Below are positions 44,173 through 54,308 of a DNA stretch of 64,000 nucleotides, piece by piece. Both the position numbers and the translations under genes were made by a program. Under the pieces are notes generated by a model that searched no databases, was not told where the DNA came from, and saw only the letters and a list, made by a program, of their open reading frames with translations. Numbering within the stretch: the first letter of the stretch is position 1; every line of letters begins with the position of its first letter. The DNA comes from Gnetum montanum (Eukaryota > Streptophyta > Gnetopsida > Gnetales > Gnetaceae). The stretch lies in contig MNCI01004661.1 of the NCBI GenBank assembly GCA_015680685.1, positions 512,523 to 576,522 on the forward strand, written 5' to 3'.

Positions 44173-46042
44173 TCACCTATGACCATAAGATGGTATGCAA
44201 GGATTCATGTGTCTCCTTATGTGGTGATATTCATTAGGCCACATGGTAGTTGGAGTATTGATTAGTGGCCCTGATAAGATAACAAGAGGTGTTAGATTTG
44301 AGGCGAAAGATGCACCATAGTGTTGAACTCGTGTTGAGTTGGAGGATGCAGGGGTTTCAGAACTATGTTGTCTCTTTCTATGATCATGCCTAAAGAAAGG
44401 ACACTTTTGATGTTGTGGAGGGTTCCCATTGCAGTTGATAGTAGCAGCACAAGTAACATTCGTGGGTTGATGCTGTGGTGCAAACCCTTCTAGCATAATT
44501 GGTAGTGATGTAGAAGGTTGAGAACACTGAGGGCAAGAAGAAGTGAAAGGCACATGAGGTGGTGAGCTTGTTGGAGAGGTCATGGGTGGATAGTACTTGA
44601 GAGAATGATAACAATGAGGTGAAGTAGAGGATGTTGATATGGTTGGAGAAACAAGGTGTTGAACATAATGAACGTTTGACGTCAGGACATATGAAGGGTA
44701 TGGTCGATTTGGTGGTGGCCTCCCCACAATTGGGGTTTTCGCCATTGTGGTTGAATATGGTATTTCTATATTTAGTTTGGATGTAACATTCCTCCCCAAT
44801 GCTCATGTACATGGGATAATACTGGGCATTGGCCTTTGGGGTGATTGTACCGGAAAACATTACATTGATACATATAATTGGTAGTTGAGTTCCTATTTCT
44901 ATTATCTTCAACCCTTCGTTCTGATTATTATGTGGTGTCCTATCCTATTTCTTGATTTGGCATAGTTCCATCTCTAATAATGTTGGCATATTCTCTACAT
45001 CTAGTGATTTTAGTATTGGCAAAGATAGAAATGGTTTTACCTCCTCAAGGTGAGTTGATTTCTCCTTTTCATGATCATGGACCTTTGCTATTTTAAGATT
45101 TTGGTCCTATTGAGGGCTTTCAACATTCTCCCATTTAGTTATTTCTCTCTCTTCTTTTGCTACTCACTTGATTAGCTCTTGGAATTGGTGGGTTTGTAGT
45201 TCGTATATTTGACCTCAGGCATACATCCCTAGGGTCTCCCATGTTTCATTATGGAGCCCATCCATGATGTGGTACATTAGCCTTTCCTTGGAGAATCCAT
45301 GACTTGGGCAATTGTTTAACAACAAATAGTATCTTTCTAAGGCCATGTCCAAGTGTTCATGTTGCCCCTGTTTCCATTCTTGGGTTTTTCTCCTTATGGT
45401 TAATACTCTTGCATAGGTTTGATATATTTCATTGAAGAATTTTGCCATTGTTGGCAAACATCGAATTGATTTTGGTCTTAAGCAACTGTACCATACTTTT
45501 GCTTGGCCAACGAGTGTTCTAGGAAAGAGCTTAAGTTTTTGCCACCCATTATCAATATTGTTCCATACACAGGCATCATGGAAGGAACGCTTGTAAGTGA
45601 TGTTGCAGATCTAAATCATAGCCTCCTGAAAACTTGGAAAAGTTGTTTAACTCAAGCTTGGGTAGAAGGCTTTCCTTTTGATGCTCGCAGGATATTCGAA
45701 TAGCCTCTTGTATATGCATTAGGATCTTAGTGGCCAGTAGGGGTTCATCATCACTAGGAAGGTTATGAATTTTTGGGTTGGGACAATGTTGTCTTCATTT
45801 ATGTACATAAGAGACCCTTGCATAAGATTGATTACTCCAAACTTCATCTTCATAATCATAGAATTCATTGGTTCTCCAATGAATTGCCTTACTAGTTGTT
45901 GCATTATCATAGTCTTGTGAGAGTGACATTGTTTGAGAATTTGTGTATGACTTATTTGCAATTACTTTATTTTTAAAAGATATATCTTCAAGGCTCCATT
46001 ATAGCGATCTTGGATGATGCAACTAATCTAAATAACTAGCAC
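44173..46042 (-). pseudogene. Gag of element C
   Basis: Minus-strand 45457-45215 encodes a Gag core motif RYYLLLNNCPSHGFSKERLM followed by DGLHNETWETLG, typical of plant Ty3/gypsy Gag (about 20 residues between RYY and the NGL-type motif). Upstream and downstream frames (45961-45719; 44799-44173) are proline/serine-rich. Interrupted by stops and frameshifts. Confidence 0.65.
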
Positions 46043-46063
46043 TATCCCTAGCAACAATGCAAA
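46043..46063 (-). other. Primer binding site of element C (tRNA-Asp-like, decayed)
   Basis: Minus-strand TTTGCATTGTTGCTAGGGAT directly follows the LTR end CATCA. It resembles the Athila tRNA-Asp primer site, differing largely by C-to-T and G-to-A changes. Confidence 0.5.
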
Positions 46064-47697
46064 TGATGAGTGGTGAGGTACCCCTACACTCAACCATATG
46101 AATACGAGCGTGTATGCATGATTCGGTCAAACTCCACAGATGGACTAGTTGTGGTATCTAGATAGTTACACATTGATCGTAATTTGCTGTCTTCCCACCT
46201 GAACTAGTATTCATTTATCATGTATGGTTTAGTCCAGAGTGAGGTGTATGATCTGATTCCTAACACTAGGCTACTTTTAAGGACAATGGAAAATAAGCTT
46301 GATTAAACTATTAAGTAGTAGGAAATGAAGTCTAAGCTAGCCTAAGTGCGATAAGCATCCATCCTTAATCATCCGTACACATCTTGGACCTCATGTACTA
46401 CTTTTGGGATTACCAAGTGTGCATTACTTAAGCACTCTTAAATACACTACTAGGTTACCAAATAGTTACACTTCAATGTTCATGATTAAGTTGTACTCAT
46501 TCTGCATTTAACAACAGGTGATGGGACGCGATATCGCATGGGCCACAATATCATGTATGTGATATCGTAGCCCATCGCTAGTTTTATAAATAAGAGGTGG
46601 CTTTCCCTTGTTTTCCCATCTAGATCTAGACCCTTAGCTAAAATTTGGCAGTTTTATTATTCCATAGATAGAATAATTTCCATGTGCCCGCAGTAGGAGT
46701 CTCAAAGTGAATGGATCTTTATTTGAGCAAATTGTACCTGAGCACACATTTGTGTACAAAAATAAAGATGAACTTTTTGATAAACCTTGCAGCATGTGGA
46801 CTAAGCTAAATAGGATTTAATTAATGTTAAATGTTTGAATGCTTTCTTAGATAATTAATCTCTCTCAACCCTCAACTCTCCTAGTTAAGTTCATTTAGTA
46901 CAACTACTTCGAGCATGTGTGCTACACTTGGTAACCCAGTAATGAATAGCATTTGGTAATCCTAGTAGTGTTGCACTAGTTCAAGGTGTGTACGACAAGT
47001 GGGAATGGATACTGATGCTAGGACAATTAGAACTTAGTTAATTAAAGTTAGTCATTTAGTCTCTTCACCCTTCCCTCTTAGCATAAGGCGTTAAAAAGAT
47101 AAAAGACATAAAAATCACATGCCTCAAGCTTACTTAACCATATAACCATGAAAAATACAAGTAAGCTTGGGAAGACAATGATTGATTAACCTTAAGTGTT
47201 CCATAAGGTGCATAAGCACTTAGTCCTTGGAGTTCAATTGGATTGTGTGTGAAACCCTCGTATTGGTATGGTTGAGTGTAGCGGTACCTCGCCACTCATC
47301 AACAGGAATAGTAAATTATGGTAAAGAAATATTAACTAAGAAAAAAATAAATAACAATAACAATTAAAAAATTAAAAACTAAGTGAATGCTATAATGATG
47401 GAGTAATCTTGATCTTTATTGCCGATCATGTGTGTGTCCAAGTACGTCACACTTGAATAAAGGTTCCATATAATTACAATCATCACACTATGGGCATGCA
47501 CTAGGGAAATAACTAAAATGAATTAAAAATGGACAAAAAGACTTTACACTTACACCTGTTGACTCTCCCTTTCCTATGCACCTAAATGTGGTATTTATAG
47601 GCTTACATAGGACCCACGATATTGTTATCTAGGCTATGATATCGTGTACCCAATATCGAGGATCCAATATCGGGGCCTAACAAAACATGATTCATCA
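46064..47697 (-). mobile_element. 5' LTR of element C, interrupted by a solo LTR
   Basis: Segments 46064-46518 and 47307-47697 together (about 846 bp) match 38696-39555 collinearly. The break sits within CATTTAACAACAGGAATAG, which is uninterrupted (TTTAACAATAGGAATAG) at 39146-39165. Confidence 0.85.
46519..47301 (+). mobile_element. Solo LTR of the Athila-like family with 5-bp target duplication
   Basis: Begins TGATGGGACGCGATATCGC, ends GCCACTCATCA, and is flanked on both sides by ACAGG (46514-46518 and 47302-47306). U3 carries GATATCG words and a TATAAATA follows. No internal sequence, so it arose by LTR-LTR recombination of a full insertion. Confidence 0.9.
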
Positions 47698-47702
47698 AAT
47701 AG

Positions 47703-48300
47703 CAATGCCTAGAAATGGTGTCCAACACTTGGCTCATAAATGGTAATGGGAAATGATCTTTAAATGTTTCCATGTTCAACAGCCTAAAGTCGATGCAGAC
47801 CCACCACTTACCACTTTTCTTTGGCACAATTATGAGTGAGCTAACCCACTTACTATCCATGATGGGATAGATGAACCCCACCTTGAGGAGTTGTTCTATT
47901 TCTTCCTCGATGATTTGCTTCAATATGGGGTTTATCCACCTCTACGATTCTTTGCTTAGCTTCATGGTTGGGTTAGTGTAGATACGATGCTAACATATCT
48001 ATGGATCAATTCTAGTTAGTTTGAGATATGATCAAGCAAAGGTTGTTGGCCATTTTTTGACCACTGTCAACAAATTGTCTTTTTGTTCGAGAGCAAGATT
48101 TGCATTGATTATAATTATCTTACCAGCTAGTAAATTTTTTAACTCTAGGGGCTCTTGCTTGAAATTACTAGGGATTACCAACTCTCCCCAATAGGTATCA
48201 TCATCTTCATCATCAGAGAGTTGGTGATGAACTTGCTCAAGTTCATTCATGCTTTTGACATAGGCACATGTTAAGCACTCAGTAGGTTTCATGCATAATG
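47703..48300 (-). pseudogene. RT N-terminus and pre-RT linker of element B
   Basis: Minus strand: EEIEQLLKVGFIYPIMDSKW, SLIIVPKKSGKWWVCIDFRL, ETFKDHFPLPFMSQVLDTIS; the linker YWGELVIPSNFKQEPLELKN matches element 2's ESFKQEPLELKS. Continues in element B at 38695 and below. Confidence 0.8.
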
Positions 48301-48559
48301 TGCTATTGTTAAAGTTAGCTATCAGCCATTGGATGCCCTCCTATTTTGTGGCTACTACATATAGGAACATTTGGATATTTGTTTCATGTGCACACTGATT
48401 ACATGATTTAATGAATGTACTCTTAATGGACTATATTTTTTGCACACAATTGCACCTGTTATCACTATATGTAATGCATGGAACACACGTCTTCTCTAGT
48501 CATCCAAATTCATTCTCCTTGGACATTTCCAAGGAGAGGTCCCTTATGCCCATTCGTGC

Positions 48560-48900
48560 ATCAACCATGCTTAACTAAGCCCTTCCCATAATGATGGGAA
48601 AGTCACCTTTGTTATTTTCTACCTTGATCACTGGAAAATCGACAGGATAGGACCACTCACAAGCTGTAGTCACAATGTCCTCCACTAACCGCAAAGGGAT
48701 AGTGATTGATTAGGTTGCCAATTCCAAATGAATGTGGATTTTCTTGAGAGGTAGTAGGTTCCATGCCTTGTACATGTCATGGGAGATGAGATTGACATCA
48801 GAACTAGAATCAAGAAGAGCCTTACATGGCTCATGTCTACTAATTTGTAAGTAAATAAGAGGACTTCCTAGGTTAGATCACTTCGTGGAAAGGTTGCCAA
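48560..48900 (-). pseudogene. Protease of element B
   Basis: Minus strand: HEPCKALLDSSSDVNLISHD, where element 2 has LLDLGSGVNLI, so the glycine of the D-x-G active site is lost; GDFPIIMGRA follows, then a stop. Closely parallel to 14117-14443. Confidence 0.7.
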
Positions 48901-51530
48901 CCGTTATCTAATTGAAAATAGCATGAGTTAACATCATAGTATGGATCTAAGGTGGCGTTTGGTTTGAAGGGCTCTCAAATGTATTTGATGCAAAGGATGA
49001 TGATGCTAGAGATGCAAGGTGACTAGCCACATTAGGTTGTGAGGGGTTTGGAAGGATTGTTAGGTTGGAAAAATGGTCGTTTCCTGGAGCAATTGTCTAA
49101 ACCACTCAACTAGAAGTTTGGTTGTAAATGTACAACCCTTGTAGAATTTCATTGCTATGGCTATGGGGGAATTTTTCCTTACATTGATGAAGCAAGAGGT
49201 AACTAGGTTGAGGGCAAAGGGATGTTTGCAGATGGATGTGGAGGGTGATATGGATATGGGTTCTCCCCTTGAGTAGATGGTGAATGAGTTTTATGGTACT
49301 CTTGAGGGTAATAGTGATGTTGAAATGAGGAATGGCTTGCAGAGCTTCATGGAGAAATGGACTACTGAATATAGTATCCATATGGATCTGGCTGCCTATA
49401 AGGGTACTATTTTTTTGATGGTGGGATTCCCCACGACTATGGTTGGTGCCACTATTGGTATTGCTCACACAGTTGTGGTGGAGCTCCACTTGGATAGTAA
49501 GCTTATTATTGGTGGTGGAACTACCTTGGATTGCCTTGAGGATAAGGTAATCATCTGGGTGCTTGCCTCCTTGCTAGTTGTGGATTCAACGAATACACCC
49601 CAGACTCTTGTAAGTCTGACACCATAGGGCAACATCTCTTAGGATGGTCATATTGATAAATGTCACACCCACCATCATCTTTAGATTCTATCTCCACAAC
49701 TTCTTCTACTACAACAGATTTACCCTTACCTCACTAGTAGGCATATTTAGCTTCTTTCTACCTCCTACGATCACGATCACTATTTTGCTCTTTGTATTCT
49801 TTAGCAACCTTCATAGAAGTTTGAAATTTCTCATCCAAAGAGTCTCATAGTTTATCAACCTTTTCCAAAATATCAAAAAAAAGTTTTTAGATGGGTAAGG
49901 TTTTCCTGTTCACCACTTCATTGAGTGATGACTCCTCATCATCACAGAATTGGACCTTCATTTTCTTGATGGAAGGATTCCTATTATATTCTTTTTCACT
50001 TTCCCTTTTTTTTGCAACTCACCTTCTTCTTTTTCTACCTTCTCTATCATCCTTTGGATTTGATAAGCTCTTAGTTCAGATAATCTCCCTTGGGCATAAA
50101 CCCCAAGAGCTCTTTTGGTTTCTACTTTGTTCCCATCTATGACGTGGTGGAGTTGTTCCTTCTGAGAATAACCATGGCAAAGGTATTGATGTAAGAGAAT
50201 AATATCTACCCATGGTGGCATCCAAGGGCTCATGTATTCCTTATTTCTAGCCTTAGATTTGCCTTCTTAGATTGGACAATCTGGAGTATGTTTGGTATTT
50301 ATTATTAAATACTTCCAACATGGTACTCCATCTACGAATGGGTTCTGGATCTAAGGATTGGTACTAGCTTTCTACTTTCTTAATGAGTGTCCTAGGGAAT
50401 AGCTTGAATTTCTACCAATCATTTTCAATGTTCTGTAAGGTACATGCATCATGGAATGCTTATAGATGTGTCAATCACAGTTATATCCCACTTCAAATCT
50501 TGGGATGTTGTTTATGTCTAAGCACTTGATCTGACTATCTTTCATATGCCTAGTTGGGATCTCAATGGCCTCTACAATGTTAAGCATGCTTCAAGTTGCC
50601 AAAAAAGGGTCATCATCATCATGATTTCATTGTCGTTGATGATGTCCTCTGTTATCCCTTCATTCATTACAAGCTTGGTGATCAGTATTGTTATCCTATT
50701 GTGCACCTTCATCATGGTTGTTCTTTCTGTGGAATATTTCAGAGTTAGAATAGAAAGAAGAAGAAAATGCAGATGAAGAGGATGAAGAGGAAGGAGGATT
50801 GCCTCCATCATGATATATACCAATTCCCCTTTAGTTATCATGGCTATGTTCATTGATTTTCTTATCATCTCGACATTTGTTCAATTCCTTGCCTTGGCTA
50901 TCATCTTTTCCTAAACCTAGATTATTATCATGGATCATAGATTTAGGGCCACACCCCCATCATCAATAACAAGGGGTGGAGAATTTTCACGTTGAGAGCC
51001 CTTAGAGGGAGGGTCCTCGTTGTTGTCTTGGTTCAATAGGAACAAGGAGTTAGTGAACCATTTCCCTTTCATAGCCTCATGATGCTTCTCTTGGTGTTGA
51101 TTTTACTTGTGTTGTGTTTTAGTGGGACGGTAGTCCTAGTAATTGTACTCATGCATAACATATTCTTCTTGAAGATTGTGGGTGCCTGACTTCTTAAGAA
51201 TTTGAAGTAGCATCACAAGCATAGATTGATTGGGAGGCATTACAATATTGCCTTCCATGTCATGCCATTTTAGTTGTTTGTTTTGATGTAGGATGAAGGT
51301 GAACTTAGGTATATACTCATTTGCAGGAGTATATACCACTTTGCACTCCTATGGGATCGACTTTTTGACATCGTCATGCCTGTGAGAAGAAGAAGACATT
51401 TTGCAACAAATAAAATAATTAGTGTGGTTTTGTAATTATATAATTGAGAATGATGTCAACCTTGGGGTTCATTTAATGATATTATTAATAATGCTTACTA
51501 ATCCTAGATAGTGCACATTTCAACAGAAAG
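48901..51530 (-). pseudogene. Gag region of element B
   Basis: Minus-strand 50233-49958 contains the equivalent of the Gag core of element C (ILLHQYLCHGYSQKEQLHHV, VYAQGRLSELRAYQIQRMIE). 49760-49106 matches the gag tail of element 2, including GCDIYQYDHPKRCC with one zinc-knuckle cysteine changed to tyrosine. The rest is broken into short frames. Confidence 0.6.
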
Positions 51531-51551
51531 AGTTCTTGGAAGTGGTACCAA
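51531..51551 (-). other. Primer binding site of element B (tRNA-Asp-like, decayed)
   Basis: Minus-strand TTGGTACCACTTCCAAGAAC directly follows the LTR. TGG and the CC doublets of the Athila tRNA-Asp site are kept; most differences are transitions. Confidence 0.5.
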
Positions 51552-52511
51552 TGATGAGTGGTTGAGGTACCCCCACACCCAACCATATGAATCACAAAGT
51601 GTTCATGTGTGATCTGGTTGAATTTCATTGACTTTATAGGTTTTGGTACACTAGTCTTCTAGGAAGTGAAGCTTACTCTAATGGTGGTTTGTTGTCTTTC
51701 CAATTACACTTCTAATGCACATGGTATGGTTAAGTGTAATTAAGGCATATGATTTTTATTATTTTGTGTTTTATGTTCTTTGGTGCTTAAAGTAGAGAGA
51801 TAAAGGAATTTAACAACTAATTTCATTTAACCAAGTAACTAATCTCTAATTAGTTCTAACATAAGCATGCAATCCCACTTTTTGTACATGTCCTGAACCC
51901 ATGTACCCACTACCGGGTTACCAAATGCTATGCTATTGGGCACACTAAGTAATAAGGCTACTAGGATTACCATGCAAATACATGTTTACACTCGATGTGG
52001 TTGTACTTATGTGCCTAATATATTTACCTTAATTAATTAACTAATTGCTTGAAGTCTAATTTAGCTTATTTAATGGCATAATCAATGAAAATAATAAATG
52101 CAAAAATAAATCATTATTCTATTGTAAGTGTTGCAAGGCTTGATCAAAAGGCTTGTCTTTATTGTTGTACACACTAGTGTGGTTTAGGTACAACAGTGCT
52201 CAAATAAAGATTTGTACACTTTTTGACTCCTATTGTGGGCAGTCAGAGAAATATTGTAAATTTTAAATGGAAAAACTGTAAGAGATTTTCTACTACTATG
52301 ACAAGATTCTCCATAAACAAGGCTATGAGATTGTATTTATAGTTTTTATTACAAGACTATGTCAATGGGGCTTTATAGATGTAGCAAATGCTATGTCAAT
52401 GTGGCCTTGTTGATGGGGCAATACCATGTGAATGGGGCCTCGTTGATGGAGGGCCCATTGACAAGGCTGCGTCAATGAGGGCCTATGGACACGACACTTT
52501 GACACTCATCA
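51552..52511 (-). mobile_element. 5' LTR of element B
   Basis: Plus strand TGATGAGTGGTTGAGG to GACACTCATCA, 960 bp. TATAAATA on the minus strand near 52337-52344, with GATGGGGC / AATGGGGCC / GGGCCCATTGAC words at 52365-52495 upstream of it. Confidence 0.85.
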
Positions 52512-53251
52512 CAAGATGAGGTCAGGTCATGGGGAAAAACTATAAATAGACCTCTTGGCATCCATTTGTGCAAGAGAGAGAGAGTTTTGAATAGATGAGA
52601 AAGAAATCCAAGAGAGATGTAAGGAGAGAGTAAAATTGAACTCATCTTAAGATTTCATTCTTTTAAGACTTAATAGTCATTATGTGTATTAGTGTGTGCA
52701 AAGAATCTTGAGCCCTTGTCTTTCCTTGGGAATTATGGCATCCAACATAACTATACTCAGTTTTCATGGTTTGAGTAATTTTTGTAGGATTTGACTTAAT
52801 TCTGGGTTGGATGAGGCTAGCTCCTTATTAGCTTTTTTATGTCCTAATCATTATAGAATTGAGTTATCATGATTGTTAAAAATAATTTAAAAAGAAAGTT
52901 ATTGTACGACTAGATGTCCTATAATCTGATAACCTTAATCCACTTAAGAGCCGAAATCACACATGTTTATAGAGCCAGCTCAATTACACTAAGAGACTCA
53001 CAATTGTTTCAAGGACTCACAATTAGCCAATCAACAATCCACAATTTGGCAAAAAACTTACCAATGACATCCATAAACATTCATTTATAGGTTTTACCAT
53101 TAGAACCTCACATAATTTGTGATTGTAGCCATTTTTAAAAAGTATTTAATAGCTTGTTGTAATGTACTATAAGTTGCATCTCCTCATTGTCCAAGCCTAG
53201 TTACAACCTTCTACAAGCTATACCTTATTGTAGTCCCTCCTGAACAAAATA
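52512..53251. other. AT-rich region beyond element B with a promoter-like stretch
   Basis: AACTATAAATAGACC at about 52549 is a strong plus-strand TATA context, followed by GAGAGAGAGAG and GGAGAGAG words, as in an LTR R region or plant 5' UTR. No ORF follows. It may be the remnant of an LTR of another family; nothing else is identifiable. Confidence 0.35.
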
Positions 53252-53524
53252 CTAAAGAGTAACACACTTATTAGTATGGGTCATTGTAAGTTGTAGTTTC
53301 TCGCAATCTACCTCAAACACATTTTCCCAATAACCCTCTTGTTTATGATGCCCAAGAATTAAAAAAAAATAATCATGAGACAACTCCATAGAATCAAACA
53401 ATGTAGCATCCTTAGGGGCACAATAGCATATAGAAATTGTAGCACAATCATGTAGAAATAAGAGTTTTAGCCAAACATATTGTTTATGATCTTTAATTTT
53501 TTTCTTAATGCATGTAATTTTCAA
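53252..53524 (-). pseudogene. Possible LINE endonuclease fragment
   Basis: The frame reads VWLKLLFL followed by ISICYCAPKDA, reminiscent of the region before the GDFNA motif in non-LTR endonucleases, but no catalytic motif is present. The assignment is weak. Confidence 0.25.
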
Positions 53525-54023
53525 GAGATTTCCTCACTAACACTGCAATGCTACTAGAAGGTTTGCATCTTCGCCCCACCCTTATGTTTCTTGCAATAAA
53601 TTTCTTAGAAACATTTGGAATATATCCAAAAATAATTTTTATTGTGTTAACTTCAACTAAAGGCTTAAACTCCATATGATATTATATTAGTAGAAGTAGA
53701 TATGCTACTTATAGAAATTGCATCTCATTAAAAATTTCTAAAATTTTATGAAAAGATCCTTGATAGGCGTAGGATGTATCTATCCACAAAATTTTATAAA
53801 GTTACTCAGCAAAAAGGATGATCTAATGATGGGGAAAAATGACTTCAAAAATGAAATATTGAAGATTAAGATTTAAATTTGAGCTTTAAGGATATACAAA
53901 CAAGGATTAGATAGAGAGCATTGAAGCACATGTTGAAAAAAATAAATTTTATTCACAACAAATCCAATAAGGATCCTTAACAAAAATGCCTAATTATTTA
54001 TCTATTAGTATTTTAAGACAAAG

Positions 54024-54308
54024 ATGGTAATCACATGTGCTCCTATGGGATCTCATTATCTATTGACTAAAATAGGGAGATGGGTTAATCTTCAAAGAGA
54101 ACAATGCATTTGCAAATTCTGTATACATGCAGTAGTAGAACATGAAGAATATATTTTTCTAAATTTTCCTTTCTTTAATGCTCTTAAACTTAAATATAGT
54201 ATTCAAGCAACAACTTTGCCATATTTGTTTGAGTTGGAGATGTCAAATTTGGGTCATTTTCTTAATGAGGTGGTCAAGGCCCATCATGACCTTATCAAAG
54301 CCTTGTAA
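54024..54308 (+). pseudogene. LINE C-terminal zinc-finger-like fragment
   Basis: QREQCICKFCIHAVVEHEEY followed by FLNFPFFNALKLKY resembles the C-x2-C ... H-x-C finger behind RT in plant LINEs, with the second C (usually ECP) changed to N-F-P. Isolated, with no RT nearby. Confidence 0.35.

Larger units (their letters stand above)
38696..47697 (-). mobile_element. Element C: Athila-like deletion derivative nested in the RT of element B
   Basis: LTRs at 38696-39555 and 46064-47697 (the latter split by a solo LTR) flank gag and the additional ORF; protease, RT and integrase are absent. The host RT of element B rejoins exactly across it, and the flanks GATAG (38691-38695) and AATAG (47698-47702) fit a 5-bp target duplication with one transition. 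Confidence 0.8.
30381..52511 (-). mobile_element. Element B: Athila-like element, split by element C
   Basis: Minus-strand order: 5' LTR (52511-51552), tRNA-Asp-like primer site, gag, protease, RT N-terminus (48300-47703), [element C], RT remainder, RNase H, integrase, spacer, internal promoter, additional ORF, purine tract, 3' LTR remnant (31090-30381). The two LTRs are clearly homologous but diverged by eye by more than a tenth, so the insertion is old. The far end of its 3' LTR (about 250 bp) is missing where fragment F abuts. Multiple stops throughout. Confidence 0.75.

Noticed and set aside
50546-50868. ORFs on both strands rich in Met/Ile/Thr
   Set aside because: Product of CATCAT/GATGAT-rich sequence within the gag region of element B.
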